NCBI GenBank assembly: GCA_015501075.1
Contig: JADNYJ010000142.1
Coordinates: forward strand, 39,453-103,452
DNA: 64,000 nt
Source of the DNA: Gymnopilus junonius
Taxonomy: Eukaryota; Basidiomycota; Agaricomycetes; Agaricales; Galerinaceae
Direction: 5' to 3'
Shown here: piece after piece, positions 31,395 through 42,420 of the stretch
How the letters are laid out: the number at the start of each line of letters is the position of its first letter
How positions within the stretch are numbered: the stretch's first letter is position 1
Program-made: the position numbers and the translations under genes
The notes under the pieces: generated by a model
Database searches by the model: none
Told to the model about the DNA's origin: nothing
What the model saw: the letters and a program-made list of their open reading frames with translations, nothing else

Positions 31395-32883
31395 CTATGC
31401 CAATATTTCCTTCAAAATGTCAATGATTTTCTGCGCCTCTTCTACTGTATTGTAATGTACCAGCGAAATCCTTACTACACCGTCATCAATGTCCAATTTA
31501 GGTGAGAGCTCGTCAACAAGGGTATACGCGTAAAAGTGTCCATAGCGGATACCGACCTGCACGTAAAAGAATTCAAATCAGAAGGCAGAATAAACGGCAC
31601 CAAAAAAAGTAAAAGAGGCTCACCCCGCCTTTCTTATCAAACACGTCCACAATGTCCTGGCTCTTAATCGGCCTTTGTCCAGTCACCACAAAGCTGATCG
31701 TCGGAACCCTGCTCAACCCAAGCTTCTCCTCACCCACGACCTTTACCCCTCTCTCCCTCTGCTTGGGATCGGTCAAATACTCCAATAGAGGCTCGAGGAG
31801 CTTCTGCTCGTGCTGCGCTATCGCGTCGAAGCTTGCTTGGAGGGTCCCTGAGGGTGTTAAGGAGAGAAGGTAGGCTGGGACACCGGTGATTGAGTACACC
31901 AGCTCGTAGCCCGGTCCGCCCGGTTGGAGTTTGTAAGATGTTGAGGCGATTGTAGGGTTTGAGGCGAGGAAGTGGTGGATGATTGGGGTCACTGAATTTA
32001 CGAGGGCGTTCTGGCGGACGTAGAGTGCAGAAATGTGTGCGCCGTATACCTGGAAGAGCCCGGTCAATAAAAATGTGAAAAGATTCGACGTGTGCAAACT
32101 GGACGATGGACACCGACCTTATAAAATGAGAAAACACAATAATCCACATCCCAATCTTGTACATCTATCCTCCGATGCGGGGCATACGCTACACAGTCGA
32201 CGCTAATCTCCACCTTCTTCGCTCCTTTGGCTTTGGCCTCTTCTCTCACAGCTTTCACCACTTCCTTCACTGGTACGATTGAGCCCAGGATGTTGGAGCA
32301 CGCAGTGAACGCGACGATACGCGTGCGCTCTGAGACGAGTGGGAGGAGGTCTTCAACATGGAGTTTGACGGAGTAGGGGTTTTCCGGGTTGGTCGCGGTG
32401 GGGGTCCAGTATTTGATAGATGCGCCCGTGCGGGCTGCGAGTTTCTTCCATGGTCCGGTGTTGGCTAAAAGAAGGAGGGTTAATTATCTATCTCATGGTA
32501 AGAAGATCGTTTGCAAAGAATCATTGCATACCTTCATGTTCACCCGTAATAATAAACTCATCGCCTTCACTGACATCTCCATCAAGCCCCCTTGCCAGAT
32601 TTTCCAAATTCGCCGTCGAACTCGGTCCAAACACGATCTCATCGGGACTCTGCGCATTGAACAGCTTCGCAGCCTCTGTCGGTCCGTCCACATACACTCT
32701 TTGCGTGCTCTCCGCCGAGACGGAGTAGGTCGCTCCGAGCTGGACGTTGGTGTTGGAGAGATAATCTGTGATGCGCGTGATAGTCTCGATGGAGGTCTGG
32801 GACCCTCCTGCGTTGTCTCCGAAGATAAACCCAGATGCGAGGGCGGGGAAGTGGGACCGTGCGGCGTCGACGTCTAGGGTCAT
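31395..32883 (-). CDS. PLP aminotransferase class V / cysteine desulfurase-like
   Basis: A pyridoxal-phosphate enzyme of aminotransferase class V, most like cysteine-desulfurase/isopenicillin-epimerase relatives in fungi. Start MTLDVDAARSHFPALASGFI with FGDNAGGSQ close to the N-terminus; VYVDGPTEAAKLFNAQSPDE and FGPSSTANLENLARGL hold the phosphate-binding part; CSNILGSIVPVKEVVKAV and ISVDCVAYAPHRRIDVQDW carry the Asp and His that contact the cofactor; CVFSFYKVYGAHISALYV contains the Schiff-base Lys. Four exons; the C-terminal small domain ends HYNTVEEAQKIIDILKEI. Length near 425 residues fits. There is no mitochondrial leader, so it is not the Nfs1 orthologue. Substrate unknown. Frame is intact. 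Confidence 0.82.
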
Positions 32884-33462
32884 TTTTGATGATGGCAGTT
32901 GGGGGTCAAGAGATCGATAAGCTCAGGAAATGATGGAGAATGGGTAATCTGGGCACCGAATGGCTGGATAAGAAAATCTGTGTGGGGAAATACAAGATGA
33001 AAATTAACAATACTCTTATCATGTGGCCTCAACATGGCGTTCAACCCGTTCTTATTTTTGCCGATAGCTTCCAGTCCCGCAAGACTTTGAAGGAGGCAGA
33101 ATGATACGATACTTGGTCCATGTATAAAATTTCCATCCGAGTAGATAAGAGAGAATAATCTTCTAGATATTTTGCTCGTCAGATGTGAAGCTCCTGTTCG
33201 TTTGGGACTTAAAAATAAAATATCCAGCTCGGAAAGTATTTTACATAGTTTCTCACCCCTTTCTATCGGTCTCACTCAGTCACCACTTCAACCATCTGCG
33301 CTTCATGGATTCTTGCAATGTCGATCGACCAATTAAGCCTGAACTGTGTTATACTCCCCGTCAACGCCCCCATATCTCGCATGTTTTCGATCGTCATCGA
33401 CAGCAACTGGACAATCATGAATCTCAGGGATATGATCAAAAAAAAGATGGCCAATACGCTGA
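32884..33462. other. intergenic
   Basis: Upstream of the PLP enzyme. No gene recognised; short frames on both strands lack motifs. Confidence 0.45.
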
Positions 33463-35283
33463 ATGGTATCGATGCAGCTTGACCTCTACAAGTGTTCCAT
33501 TCCAGTAGATGAAAATATGGCAGCCGCCTTGGACACACTTCAAACGGATCGCACCGACAGCCGTTTTCAGGTCCTTGAACCTTCGACCAATGTGAGGTTA
33601 AAAAGCCTGTATGGACTACCTAACAGTAATATGAAATATGAACACCTTTCTAGTCTTGACAAGGACATTAAATTGGCCGAATATCGACGCCTCCGCGTCC
33701 ACCTGTGGGGTCGAGACAGATTTCAGGTTGCCAAGCTGAATGGAAAGGATTATTCAATACTTAACCTCGAGCTGTTATAGTTTGGTATGAACGTTCGTCT
33801 CGACAAATTTCTCCTCATTCGTAATGAATATCTCCGCGCCTATAAGGTCATTGTGAAGAGAACGCAGAAGCATCAGCAGAATGGCAGGAAATGTACAACC
33901 TTGGTCATTGGGCAGCCGGGGATAGGTGCGTTGAGCATTAGTATGCGTCCTGTGCTCAGTGATTGATATAATTTGATAGGAAAAACTCTGTTCTTATTCC
34001 ATGTTTCAGTCCGTTGACTCCAAGAGTAGAAACCAGTAGCTCTCCTGGTTGGTACCACTTCATTCGTTATGTTCGACGAGCGCGGTGTAAGCATGCATTA
34101 CGCGGAGAATGGCAGGGTTCCTAAAGTAACTTGGACCCTTTCCGACGCGTCCACCACACTCCCTGGGCTTCCCATTGCTTTCCATGATCCAGCCGGGCAC
34201 GTCATATACACAAGCTCGCCGGTTGCCCACTGTCACAAGGAATGGTCAGAGCGTCTTGGTGCTGTAGAATACATCATGGATGTGTGGTCCCAGAAAGAGC
34301 TTCGGGTATTGCTGTACGTGTTCTTTATACTTCCTGCCAAGTATTCAACTGACACATTCTTCACCAGCGCTCTCTCCGACCTCGGTTTTAAGCTCGGTAT
34401 GGGCCTCTCTCAGAAATTTGAGCCGAGTCTCAAGACCATCATCCGGGTTTTCGAGGAACCGCTCCTGGAAAATATTTATTCGCGCGAGATTAGGAAAGCA
34501 GCCGCTGCTTTTGCAGCCAACTTTGGAGCGTAGTTGCTGGCCGTAGAAGATCTTGATTTCCCTGCCGACGGTTCCTGAAAGCTATTCACGGCCAGGCCAG
34601 ATGATTCGGGAGCACCTGTTGTGTATATCCCGACCACTTTTCCCGCCACTCCATTGGCGTAACCATGTCACGCCGGACAAACAGTGCAACAACGTTCCTT
34701 TTTCAAACTGTTCAGCAGTCATCCCTCTCTTGGTTGCCCCGCTGGACGTATGTTTAAGAATTTGGCTCGTATCTACCTCTCTGACCCCACCCGCCCGCAA
34801 GTTGTGGTATATCGTCTGGATGACGGCGAGGCAGATGTTATTCCCGTCCCCGCTGAAACGAGCATTACTGGTCAATTGAAAACGATCCAAGCACCCTATA
34901 ATTTTTATTGGCGACCTCCAGAGCCCAACTCCTATGAAAGAATCGGTACCGTCATTCAAATCGACAATGTTGTCTAGGTTCTACAGTATACAATCGGTGG
35001 TGACTATATTTCTGCGACAGATGGACTCGACCAGCTTTATAAAGACATGAACCACAAGGTCAGTGTTACATGGCGTCTTCTTATTTTGGGCCCGGACTTC
35101 AAAAACGCAAAATTGGTAAGCGGTAGGCAGAGGCTGAGTGCTAATTGGACGTCAAAAGTATCTATTTATGCATGTGAAATGCCATTACGCCAGTATGAGG
35201 TTAATGAACAACACCGGCTCGACAATTTTTTTGAGGAAGTACGTGAATACCATTTTAGTGTTTTTTTTGTTCATATGCTTTGA
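33463..35283 (+). pseudogene. decayed P-loop NTPase (RHS/Crinkler-like fungal family)
   Basis: Relic of the large fungal family annotated as RHS-like or Crinkler-associated P-loop NTPases. The 5' part contains MAAALDTLQTDRTDSRFQVL and RLRVHLWGRDRFQVAKLNGK, then a TAG in frame, then LDKFLLIRNEYLRAYKVIVK and the Walker A motif GQPGIGKTLFLFHV, split by an intron in the glycine codon. Further on are KPVALLVGTTSFVMFDERGV, a region like SALSDLGFKLGMGLSQKFEP, IIRVFEEPLLENIYSREIRK and, in other frames, HPSLGCPAGRMFKNLARIYL and ITGQLKTIQAPYNFYWRPPE. Several in-frame stops and frame changes separate these blocks, far more than elsewhere, so I call it dead. The family is known for fast birth and death. 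Confidence 0.65.
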
Positions 35284-37311
35284 TGTTCCACTCAGGAGGA
35301 GGATGCCTATCTGATCGATCTTGACGAGAACCAATGAACGGTATTGTTCTATATTGTATGCGTCCTGAACTCCTTGTACACCTGTTTCATACTCTTCTCG
35401 TTTTTGATTGCCCTTTTATTCCTATGTGCCTCCGTACTTTCAGATGCAGATTTTTTCATCCATGTGACATATGCTACTCAAATGTTCATTGAACAACTTC
35501 TGCATTCAAGCACATAGGCTGGCGCCCTATGAGCGACGGAGAGTTACAGGTCTCTCTGGTACATCACGGGCTGGTTGTTCCTGTATTGGGACCTCGCTCG
35601 CAACCCCCTTCCAATTTTTATCAGTATGAATGTTTGTTTAATATTAATCAGTAGTGAAGCTGTATTGCTCAAAAGAGGATGAAATGCCCTAATTGTTGAC
35701 TAATTGTCAATCGATGACTATCGGAAAGGGTTATAATTTCTCACCCCTTTCTGACCATCAACAAGCTTTCACTGGCTCGTTTTCTTACCTCCTACTGAAA
35801 CTCTGTTCTTTTTTCCGCGAACTGGCTTCTGCACCTTTCAAACTGAGCTGGCATTAGCCGCCATTTTTACTATCACACCGCCAGGCTACTCTTGCTTCTC
35901 CTCTCAGAGATGACCGACTGCTTGGTATTGTTACTCACGAATCGATCGAGTAAACCATACCCCTTTGGTATTTCTTGTGACCCTGGTTTCTTTCTTTGGT
36001 GTTACCTTTCAGTGATAACTCTGGCTTGCTATTGACAGATGGAAATTTCCGTGTACTGCATAGGAATTTTCGCACATTACCCACTTAATTTCCCAGCTGC
36101 GACTTCTTCGAGTGTGAAGATTCCTCTGAAATTCGACAACAGCTTTCCTTGCCGACATACACCTCTCGGCTCCAATGTACGACAATTGGCATTCATGGGA
36201 GGATGGCGCCTATCTTCTGTCTGCTCCACTGAAATTTTCGGGTCTTTGCGTCGAAGACAGAGCTTCTTGGATTTCGATTCAAATCATTCAACACGCTTCC
36301 TTGGAAAAAAAGTTGATTTCAGCTGTCAACTGAACTGAAAGATTATTGGCCTGCTATATAAAGCAGTACCTGAAGGGCTCACTCTCCTGGCGAGGGAAGT
36401 AAAAACCAGAGGTCCTTACTTTATAATTGGACTTCTTTCGTTCTTCCGAAAGTATAGTCATTTGCCGCTCCGGTGAGCATTGCATCACTCGAGGTGACAT
36501 GCCAAGTACTAAGCCATGGTTTGACCGTCCGTCAGTTTGTGTCATTCAACATTGAGCGTCGGTATGCTGAAAAATTTCGGGCAAATCAATCTGTCTGCGT
36601 CCTGCCGCAAAGCCTTCATCACGCACCAGGCAAGCAGGCTTAGAATCCAACTGGTGGACTTAAGCCTAACTTCCTGGGACCCCTATAAATACAGCAAATC
36701 CAATCCACTGCAGTTGGCCCAAAGTCAGTCAATCCATCCTCCATCACGCCCACTCCAACAAATGATTGGCATATGTGCTAAATATTAATGGAATCTACCA
36801 CAGTACTATTGTAGATGTCGATGTCGATCAGGGGGGGTAGACTGATCATCGGGATGTGGACAACTGTGCGGTCCTTGATCCGTGGCAAATTGTGAATGAA
36901 AATATTTCCTAGGATATAAGACGTTGTGGCAGTGCCATCTGGCAGGTAGTGGATTAGATTAGATTATATCCCATCAGCGGCTGTGCACGTTCTGTGTGCC
37001 AGCGCGTTCTGCATTCACAATATCATTCCAAGCTTGCCTCTTGCCACTACGTGCGACGCTATCCGCACGGCCTGCTCGACGCGTCTCCGAGCACCAGCTC
37101 CCCAGATCCGAGGCAGAACGGCCTACTCCAACGTGAGGGTGTTTACCTGGAAATCCAGACTCACATTAATCGCCATGGCCTCTGGGTTGCCCCCAAGCTC
37201 GATCCAAGAAGGAGCGCTCAGCGTTACTTCCAATGTCCTTTTGACTGAAACTCTGTTATTGGGTATGTTCTTCATTGCTGAAACATTGTTCCATCGCTGA
37301 ATGGGTCCAGC
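35284..37311. other. gene-poor stretch
   Basis: No gene recognised. The sequence is rich in pyrimidine runs and short frames; the last 300 bases may hold a decayed first exon of the next, truncated membrane-protein gene. Confidence 0.45.
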
Positions 37312-37864
37312 ATGCTGGTTCCAGGGGTCTACACAGTGGTCTATCTCGAGACTGTGTATATATATCGTAAGTCGTCTATTTGTACCTTCTCCGATTGACT
37401 GTTGGAGAAAAAAGTAAACACTCATCCTTCAACAGTTACCAAGAAAGAATCCCAGCAGGGGTTCATTATCGGCACTATCACTCTCCTATATATTGTTTTT
37501 GTCGTCGAAATTGGCACACAATGGGAGTCCAACAAGAGGGCTTTTATAAATAACGGCAACTCTCAAACGAGCGTCTTCATCGCAGTAATCGCCATTCCTT
37601 CATGGGCTACTCCTGTAACCGACATATGTGGTATGTTCCAGGCTGCCCTGGCTGATGGACTCTTGGTGAGGAAGACCATATTTCATGATTATTAAACTTA
37701 TGCGATTATTTTTTGTAACTCCTGTCCTGTCAGGCCTTCGATTCGGTACTCGAACTATCGGTCGAAATGCCACGCAATCAGAGGAGGATGGTAGTGACAC
37801 TGGGATTGGAGATTCACACTCATTTCAGGAGTCGGAGAGTTCAAACGAGAAACAAGAAAGATAA
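37312..37864 (+). pseudogene. truncated fungal multi-pass membrane protein
   Basis: Two transmembrane segments of an agaric multi-pass membrane protein (usually about seven helices and 300 to 350 residues) remain. From an ATG at 37312, MLVPGVYTVVYLETVYIYL joins after an intron to TKKESQQGFIIGTITLLYIV and FVVEIGTQW; then comes SVFIAVIAIPSWATPVTDIC and GMFQAALADGLL. In complete relatives, ADGLL is followed by VWRCW and five more helices. Here, after a possible intron, the sequence jumps to a short acidic/Ser-rich tail of C-terminal style (NATQSEEDGSDTGIGDSHSF) that is out of frame with the preceding exon. The middle of the gene is thus missing. A working short protein is unlikely. Confidence 0.5.
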
Positions 37865-38021
37865 TCGCTCATGCTAGGAACAACCCTTCTCTAGAGTATG
37901 TATCAAATTAAAGTAGAAGACACAGCATGGAGTTTTCTGGGTTTCGGACACAATGCAACATACAAAAAGGCCTAAATTTATTGTCCACAATTCAAGGCCC
38001 CATCCAGAGCGCCGGTGTGCC

Positions 38022-38838
38022 CTAATTGTCACTGTAACCCCGCTGACGCGCCCGAATGTCCTCCAGGTGATCTTTAAAAGTCTCTCCAATCGCATCCTTC
38101 TTCATCCCACGGATTCTCTGTTCTCGCATACGGTGTAATTTGTAGGCGGTCGTCACATAATCGCGGTCCAAGTCCGTCTCCTCTTCTTCAGAAATGGTCG
38201 TATCTCTATTGACAATTGCTTCCAGACCTACGATTACCCAGGAAGGAATGCCACATTTCCGTCCTAGGACAATATTCTCAAGTGGAGAAAGCTTTTGGAG
38301 AAGCTCTAGTTGAGATATTGCCAACTTCCGCAACCGTAAGAAATTCCACTCTGTAGCAAGTTTCAAAACAGAGATCCATTCCGAATGCGACAATGAGATG
38401 TGCACGGGAACAGGCCTGTTCCCAAAGAACAAACTGATATTCAGTAAAGCTGAATCGATTACTGAGCCAGTTATGGCTTACTTGGGGTACAAGGCTTTGA
38501 TAAAGTTTTTGAAGTCTTCAGCGCGCACGTTCTGGGGTAAAAATATCGGTTTCGTCGGGGAGGAACCTTCAGAATCAGAGTCATTGCCTTGCGGAAGTGT
38601 GAATAAGTCCCGAAAGAAATCTGATTCATTCTCAAAAGGATGTGAAGGGAGTCTGAAGAGGCGATCTTCTACCTGACAGAATGAGTTGTATAGATTACAT
38701 AGCAGCTGGTGAAAGAGGGGCTCACTTGAAATACGAGATATGATCCCCCATAATAGTATGTTTCATCTCTCCGGACAGCGTCTTCAGCCTTTTCTTTGGG
38801 AGAACTAATGTCATTATCGTTGGGAGACTCTTCGGCCA
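38022..38838 (-). CDS. BTB/POZ domain protein, copy A
   Basis: Agaric BTB-domain protein of about 230 residues. Start MAEESPNDNDISSPKEKAED, then YYYGGSYLVFQ, an intron, VEDRLFRLPSHPFENESDFF and RDLFTLPQ, the N-terminal part of the BTB fold. A second intron follows NISLFFGN. The rest has LSHSEWISVLKLATEWNFLR and LRKLAISQLELLQKLSPLEN, IVLGRKCGIPSWVIVGLEAI, a pattern shared by hundreds of basidiomycete BTB proteins; the C-terminus is charged and helical. Possible adaptor for CUL3 ubiquitin ligase or a dimerisation module; no DNA-binding or Kelch domain. The next gene downstream on the sequence, same strand, is a paralogue, so the pair is a tandem duplication. Confidence 0.8.
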
Positions 38839-39109
38839 TTGTTAATAAATCAAGGAAATAGAAGATGAGTGTCTAATATAAAGGACAGGTAAGTAGGTTG
38901 TCGTGATCAGATGACATCGATGAAAAGAGGCGCCCACACAACGTGCTTGTATCATATGATCCCAATGGAGTCGTGGGGTTGACATTAAATGACCCAATAA
39001 GTTTTTCATCATCAAGCTTCAAGTCGTGTAAGGTCGTGTAGCTATGTTGATATTATTTTTTCCCGTGCTAATTTTATTCTAGCAGGAGCCGCAGAAGCAC
39101 GACGCAAAT

Positions 39110-40100
39110 TTACGAATAATATATATTGAACATTCCTGCCTGTTTTAAATTCTTCTTTAATCCCAGTAAATTCTTCTCTAATTCCAGTAATTCCTTCTCC
39201 GTAATTGGCATTCGAGCTTTCTGCTGTTGTCCCTGCCTCAAAGTATTTTTTTGTAGTTCCAGCAATCCATCTTTTGCGACATTTAGATCGCTCTCCTTAA
39301 AGCGAAGAGTGCGAAATTCATCGTCAAAACTCTCCGTCACTCTTTCTTCATATGCTTCACGCCCCGACACTTTCTTGACTCTCGCTTCGAGTTCACGAAT
39401 TCTATACAACTTACAAGCGGCCCTTGGTATTTGCAAGTCGATTTGGAGCGCTTCCTCTTCGGTAATGATTTCATGCCTTCGGACAAGTTCTACCAAACCT
39501 TCCGTTACCCACGAAGGAACGTATAACTGCCATCCAAGGCAGACTTTCTGCATGCTCCAGGGCTCGACTAGGGGCATCCTGTCGAGTTCTTTTTTGGCCA
39601 TTTCCCGTAGGCGGAGAAACTTGTATTTGGTCGACAACTTGAGAACAGAAACCCACTCCTCCTTTGAAAGATCTAGCTGCAGAGAAATAGTTCTGTCATA
39701 GATTTTATTAAAATGAGATACGAAGGGAGACAACCTCGAACTCACGGAGGGCAAAGGACTTTGAGGAGACAATAAAAATCGCTACGAGAAACATCCTTGA
39801 GCTTGATCGCTTCACCTCCGTCGGTGCCGTGGTCTGCGAGGTTGTAAAACTTTGCAAAATAAGGCGATTCATTGGTAAATGCATGACTTGGAAGACGGAA
39901 ACTGTAGCCCTCCACCTAGGAGGTACATAGGCCTGTAAGTAGACTATCGGGTTCTAAAGACTTTATGTTACCTCGAATTCCACGTAATGACCTTCCAAAT
40001 AGTAATCTTCGTCTTTGACCACTTCTGGAAGGCTTGATTCAGAGATAGAAGGGGTCAAGGGCAAGAGAAGTGAGCCGGTCTCGGTCCCATTTGCTGCCAT
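39110..40100 (-). CDS. BTB/POZ domain protein, copy B, with coiled-coil tail
   Basis: Paralogue of the neighbouring BTB gene. The ATG at 40100 starts MAANGTETGSLLLPLTPSIS; DEDYYLEGHYVEFE ends exon 1 and VEGYSFRLPSHAFTNESPYF opens exon 2, matching copy A residue for residue in layout. After another intron, LSKEEWVSVLKLSTKYKFLR, LREMAKKELDRMPLVEPWSM and VCLGWQLYVPSWVTEGLVEL follow the common BTB pattern. Unlike copy A it ends with a leucine-rich amphipathic tail (LLELQKNTLRQ, ELLELEKNLLGLKKNL), probably a coiled coil. Function unknown; adaptor role inferred from the domain. Confidence 0.78.
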
Positions 40101-40886
40101 CGATATATAAGAACCTCAGCTGAAGACAGTCTGATAGTGTGAAACTGGTAGGAAGACAGGACGTGAAGGCTGAAGCGTGTTGGATAATCGATAAGAGGCA
40201 TACATAGGCGTCCATGTAACGTGTTCGCCTCGTGCCCTTTTCTCTCGCTGTTATTAAATTCACTCTACGAGTGGTCAAAGTCAGGAGCCTCCTAATTCCA
40301 GATATCCAATTCAGGTTTCTGAATAAAATGGCGCATAATTTAAGTTGAGAGTACCTCGATGGAGGATAGTTGCAGTCACTGCACCTAAGAGAAAGAACAA
40401 TTAATAATTTGGACAGGAGCATATCTCGTTGCCAACCGTAAAATTGTAGGACAGCTTTAAGCTATGAAAACAACGTACCACTCTGCTCGTGTTATTTCTT
40501 GGAATCCAGACCAGCTGTGTCTTTCAGAGTATTTTCCGTCAAATCAGACTCCAACCTCACACCTGACAGACCGTAGACGCCGTGCCTGCCCTCTTTGCCT
40601 TTTTGATTAGGGCATAAATTCTTCGCAGTGACGCATGATTATCCTGGCGTGTCCGAGGGACATAGAATGAGTTCATTTCTATCGCCATGAGAGCATAATG
40701 AGTCAATGGGGAGCAAGAAACGGTACCGTCAGCGGATTGTGAATTATTTGAAATACCGCGATTCAAACTCTAAACCTTGTTTTACATTCCACACAACTTA
40801 CCCGCACCCTTCAGGAGCGAAAAAAAGCGAAAGCAACCGAACCTAGCACAGTCGTCTAAAAATCTTCTTAGTAGTACTTATACACA
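40101..40886. other. intergenic, includes eS27 promoter
   Basis: No gene recognised. The end nearest eS27 is pyrimidine-rich and otherwise shows no clear TATA box, common for ribosomal protein genes. Confidence 0.5.
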
Positions 40887-41347
40887 ATGGTGCGTTGACA
40901 GAGGCTCTGCTGCTGAAGTTCTGCCAGACTGACCGACTGGTTGCAGGTTCTCGCCGTCGATCTCCTCCACCCCTCTGCTGAGCACGAAGCCAAGCAACAC
41001 AAGCTCAAGCGTCTTGTGCAATCACCTAACTCATACTTCATGGATGTCAAGTGCCCTGGTGAGTCCCTTTCTCCTGCTGCGCCCACCATCTCTCGATGTC
41101 ATGGCATCGTTTCATGTCAAACTGTGCTCACACCGTACTCTCTTCCACCTCAGGCTGCTTCGCCATCACGACCGTCTTCTCACATGCCCAGACCGTCGTC
41201 GTCTGCCCTGCGTGCACAAGCGTACTGTGCCAACCCACCGGTGGAAAGGCAAGGCTGACTGAGGGTGCGTTTGCTTGAAATCTTTATATCGCCATTCATC
41301 TTTCTGATGTCGTTCCGTTAGGTTGTTCTTTCCGTAGAAAGAACTAA
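40887..41347 (+). CDS. RPS27: 40S ribosomal protein eS27
   Basis: Zinc-binding protein of the small ribosomal subunit, near 83 residues. Exon 1 is only the ATG codon: intron 40890-40946 follows at once, and exon 2 resumes [38 protein letters not shown] ends exon 2; exon 3 gives [20 protein letters not shown] and [17 protein letters not shown]; exon 4 is CSFRRKN and stop. The four zinc ligands are CPGC and CPAC, spaced as in the family. All introns are GT...AG. Highly conserved, no lesion. Confidence 0.96.
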
Positions 41348-42420
41348 GCGCAGACCCCTCTTCCTTGTTCTTATCATACCTGCACTATACATGGTCTGGT
41401 CATCACGGCCCCTCGCTTTCAACTCGACGCAACGCTTCGACACGACATCTCTCGCGCACTCCACACCTTTCAGCATCTTTGTAACAAAATCGCTACGTAC
41501 GCTTTCGAAGTCCAATCGGTTTTATACTTGTTTCTTTCACTACTTTCTTACTTACTCTCCTACGGATGACCACGGATTAATCTTAATCTCATGGGATGAC
41601 GCCACTCCTCCTTCCCTGTATCATTTCTTTCTGCGTGTAATCAGCTTAAAGCACACACGACGTTATCCATATTCCAATTGCCTGTTTGAAATACCCCCTT
41701 CAATCATTGTCCAGACTCCACGAGGAACGTCAAAGAGCCTGAGACAGGAATACCATAGACGGCTTTATCATTCCCCATTATCTAAAAGACCCAAGTATCG
41801 TTCTCAGTCGACCACGAATCCTTTCCGCTGCTCCATACCCTGCGTACTTCTACTGCTCAGCTTGGCGGTTTGTCTTGATGTGATCTTGACTTTTGAATAT
41901 GCAAGGTTCCGCAGATGATATTCGTCCCTGATGATTTGCAACCATTGAATCAGTTGGGACTTGCAGACGTTTGAAGCCCTGATTTATCTTGATTCTGGAC
42001 TTGAGGTTGGACTTATATACAACGGCAATTTGCAACCTTTATCGGATCCAAAACAGGAGAAATTTAAACTCCCTTTACGTGCATACCCTTTTCAGCTTCG
42101 TGTCTATGGCACTCAACATATCCTAATCTCTGGCTATGTATGGCATCATCTATCCAAGATGCCCTTAGGTTTGAGCACGACTGGTATTATATGATTTTTC
42201 AATTCAGCGGAGAGGACACTCAGTGCCAGAACAGATATATCACGGAGGTAGGTGTAATGTCCCCATATCACGCTGAAGAGCAGTACTATATCCTCTGAAA
42301 GCGCAGAGGACAAGAGAGGCTAATTTCCTGAATCATCGTCCAATTTTCGTTGGAAAAGCCGAGTTGATTTTGAAGATCACAAAAGATTAAAGGGTGGGAT
42401 GATAATTGGGTTTCCGGGCA
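41348..42420. other. intergenic, no gene seen
   Basis: Between eS27 and the first F-box gene. Open frames of up to 175 codons occur but show no motif, signal peptide or splice pattern I can support. Confidence 0.45.

Noticed and set aside
39126..39701. 191-codon plus-strand frame
   Set aside because: It is antisense to the second BTB gene, is Ser-rich in the manner of a shadow frame and has no independent support.
41391..41918. 175-codon plus-strand frame downstream of eS27
   Set aside because: No motif, no signal peptide, low-complexity Ser/Thr/Tyr content; likely chance or a 3' untranslated region.
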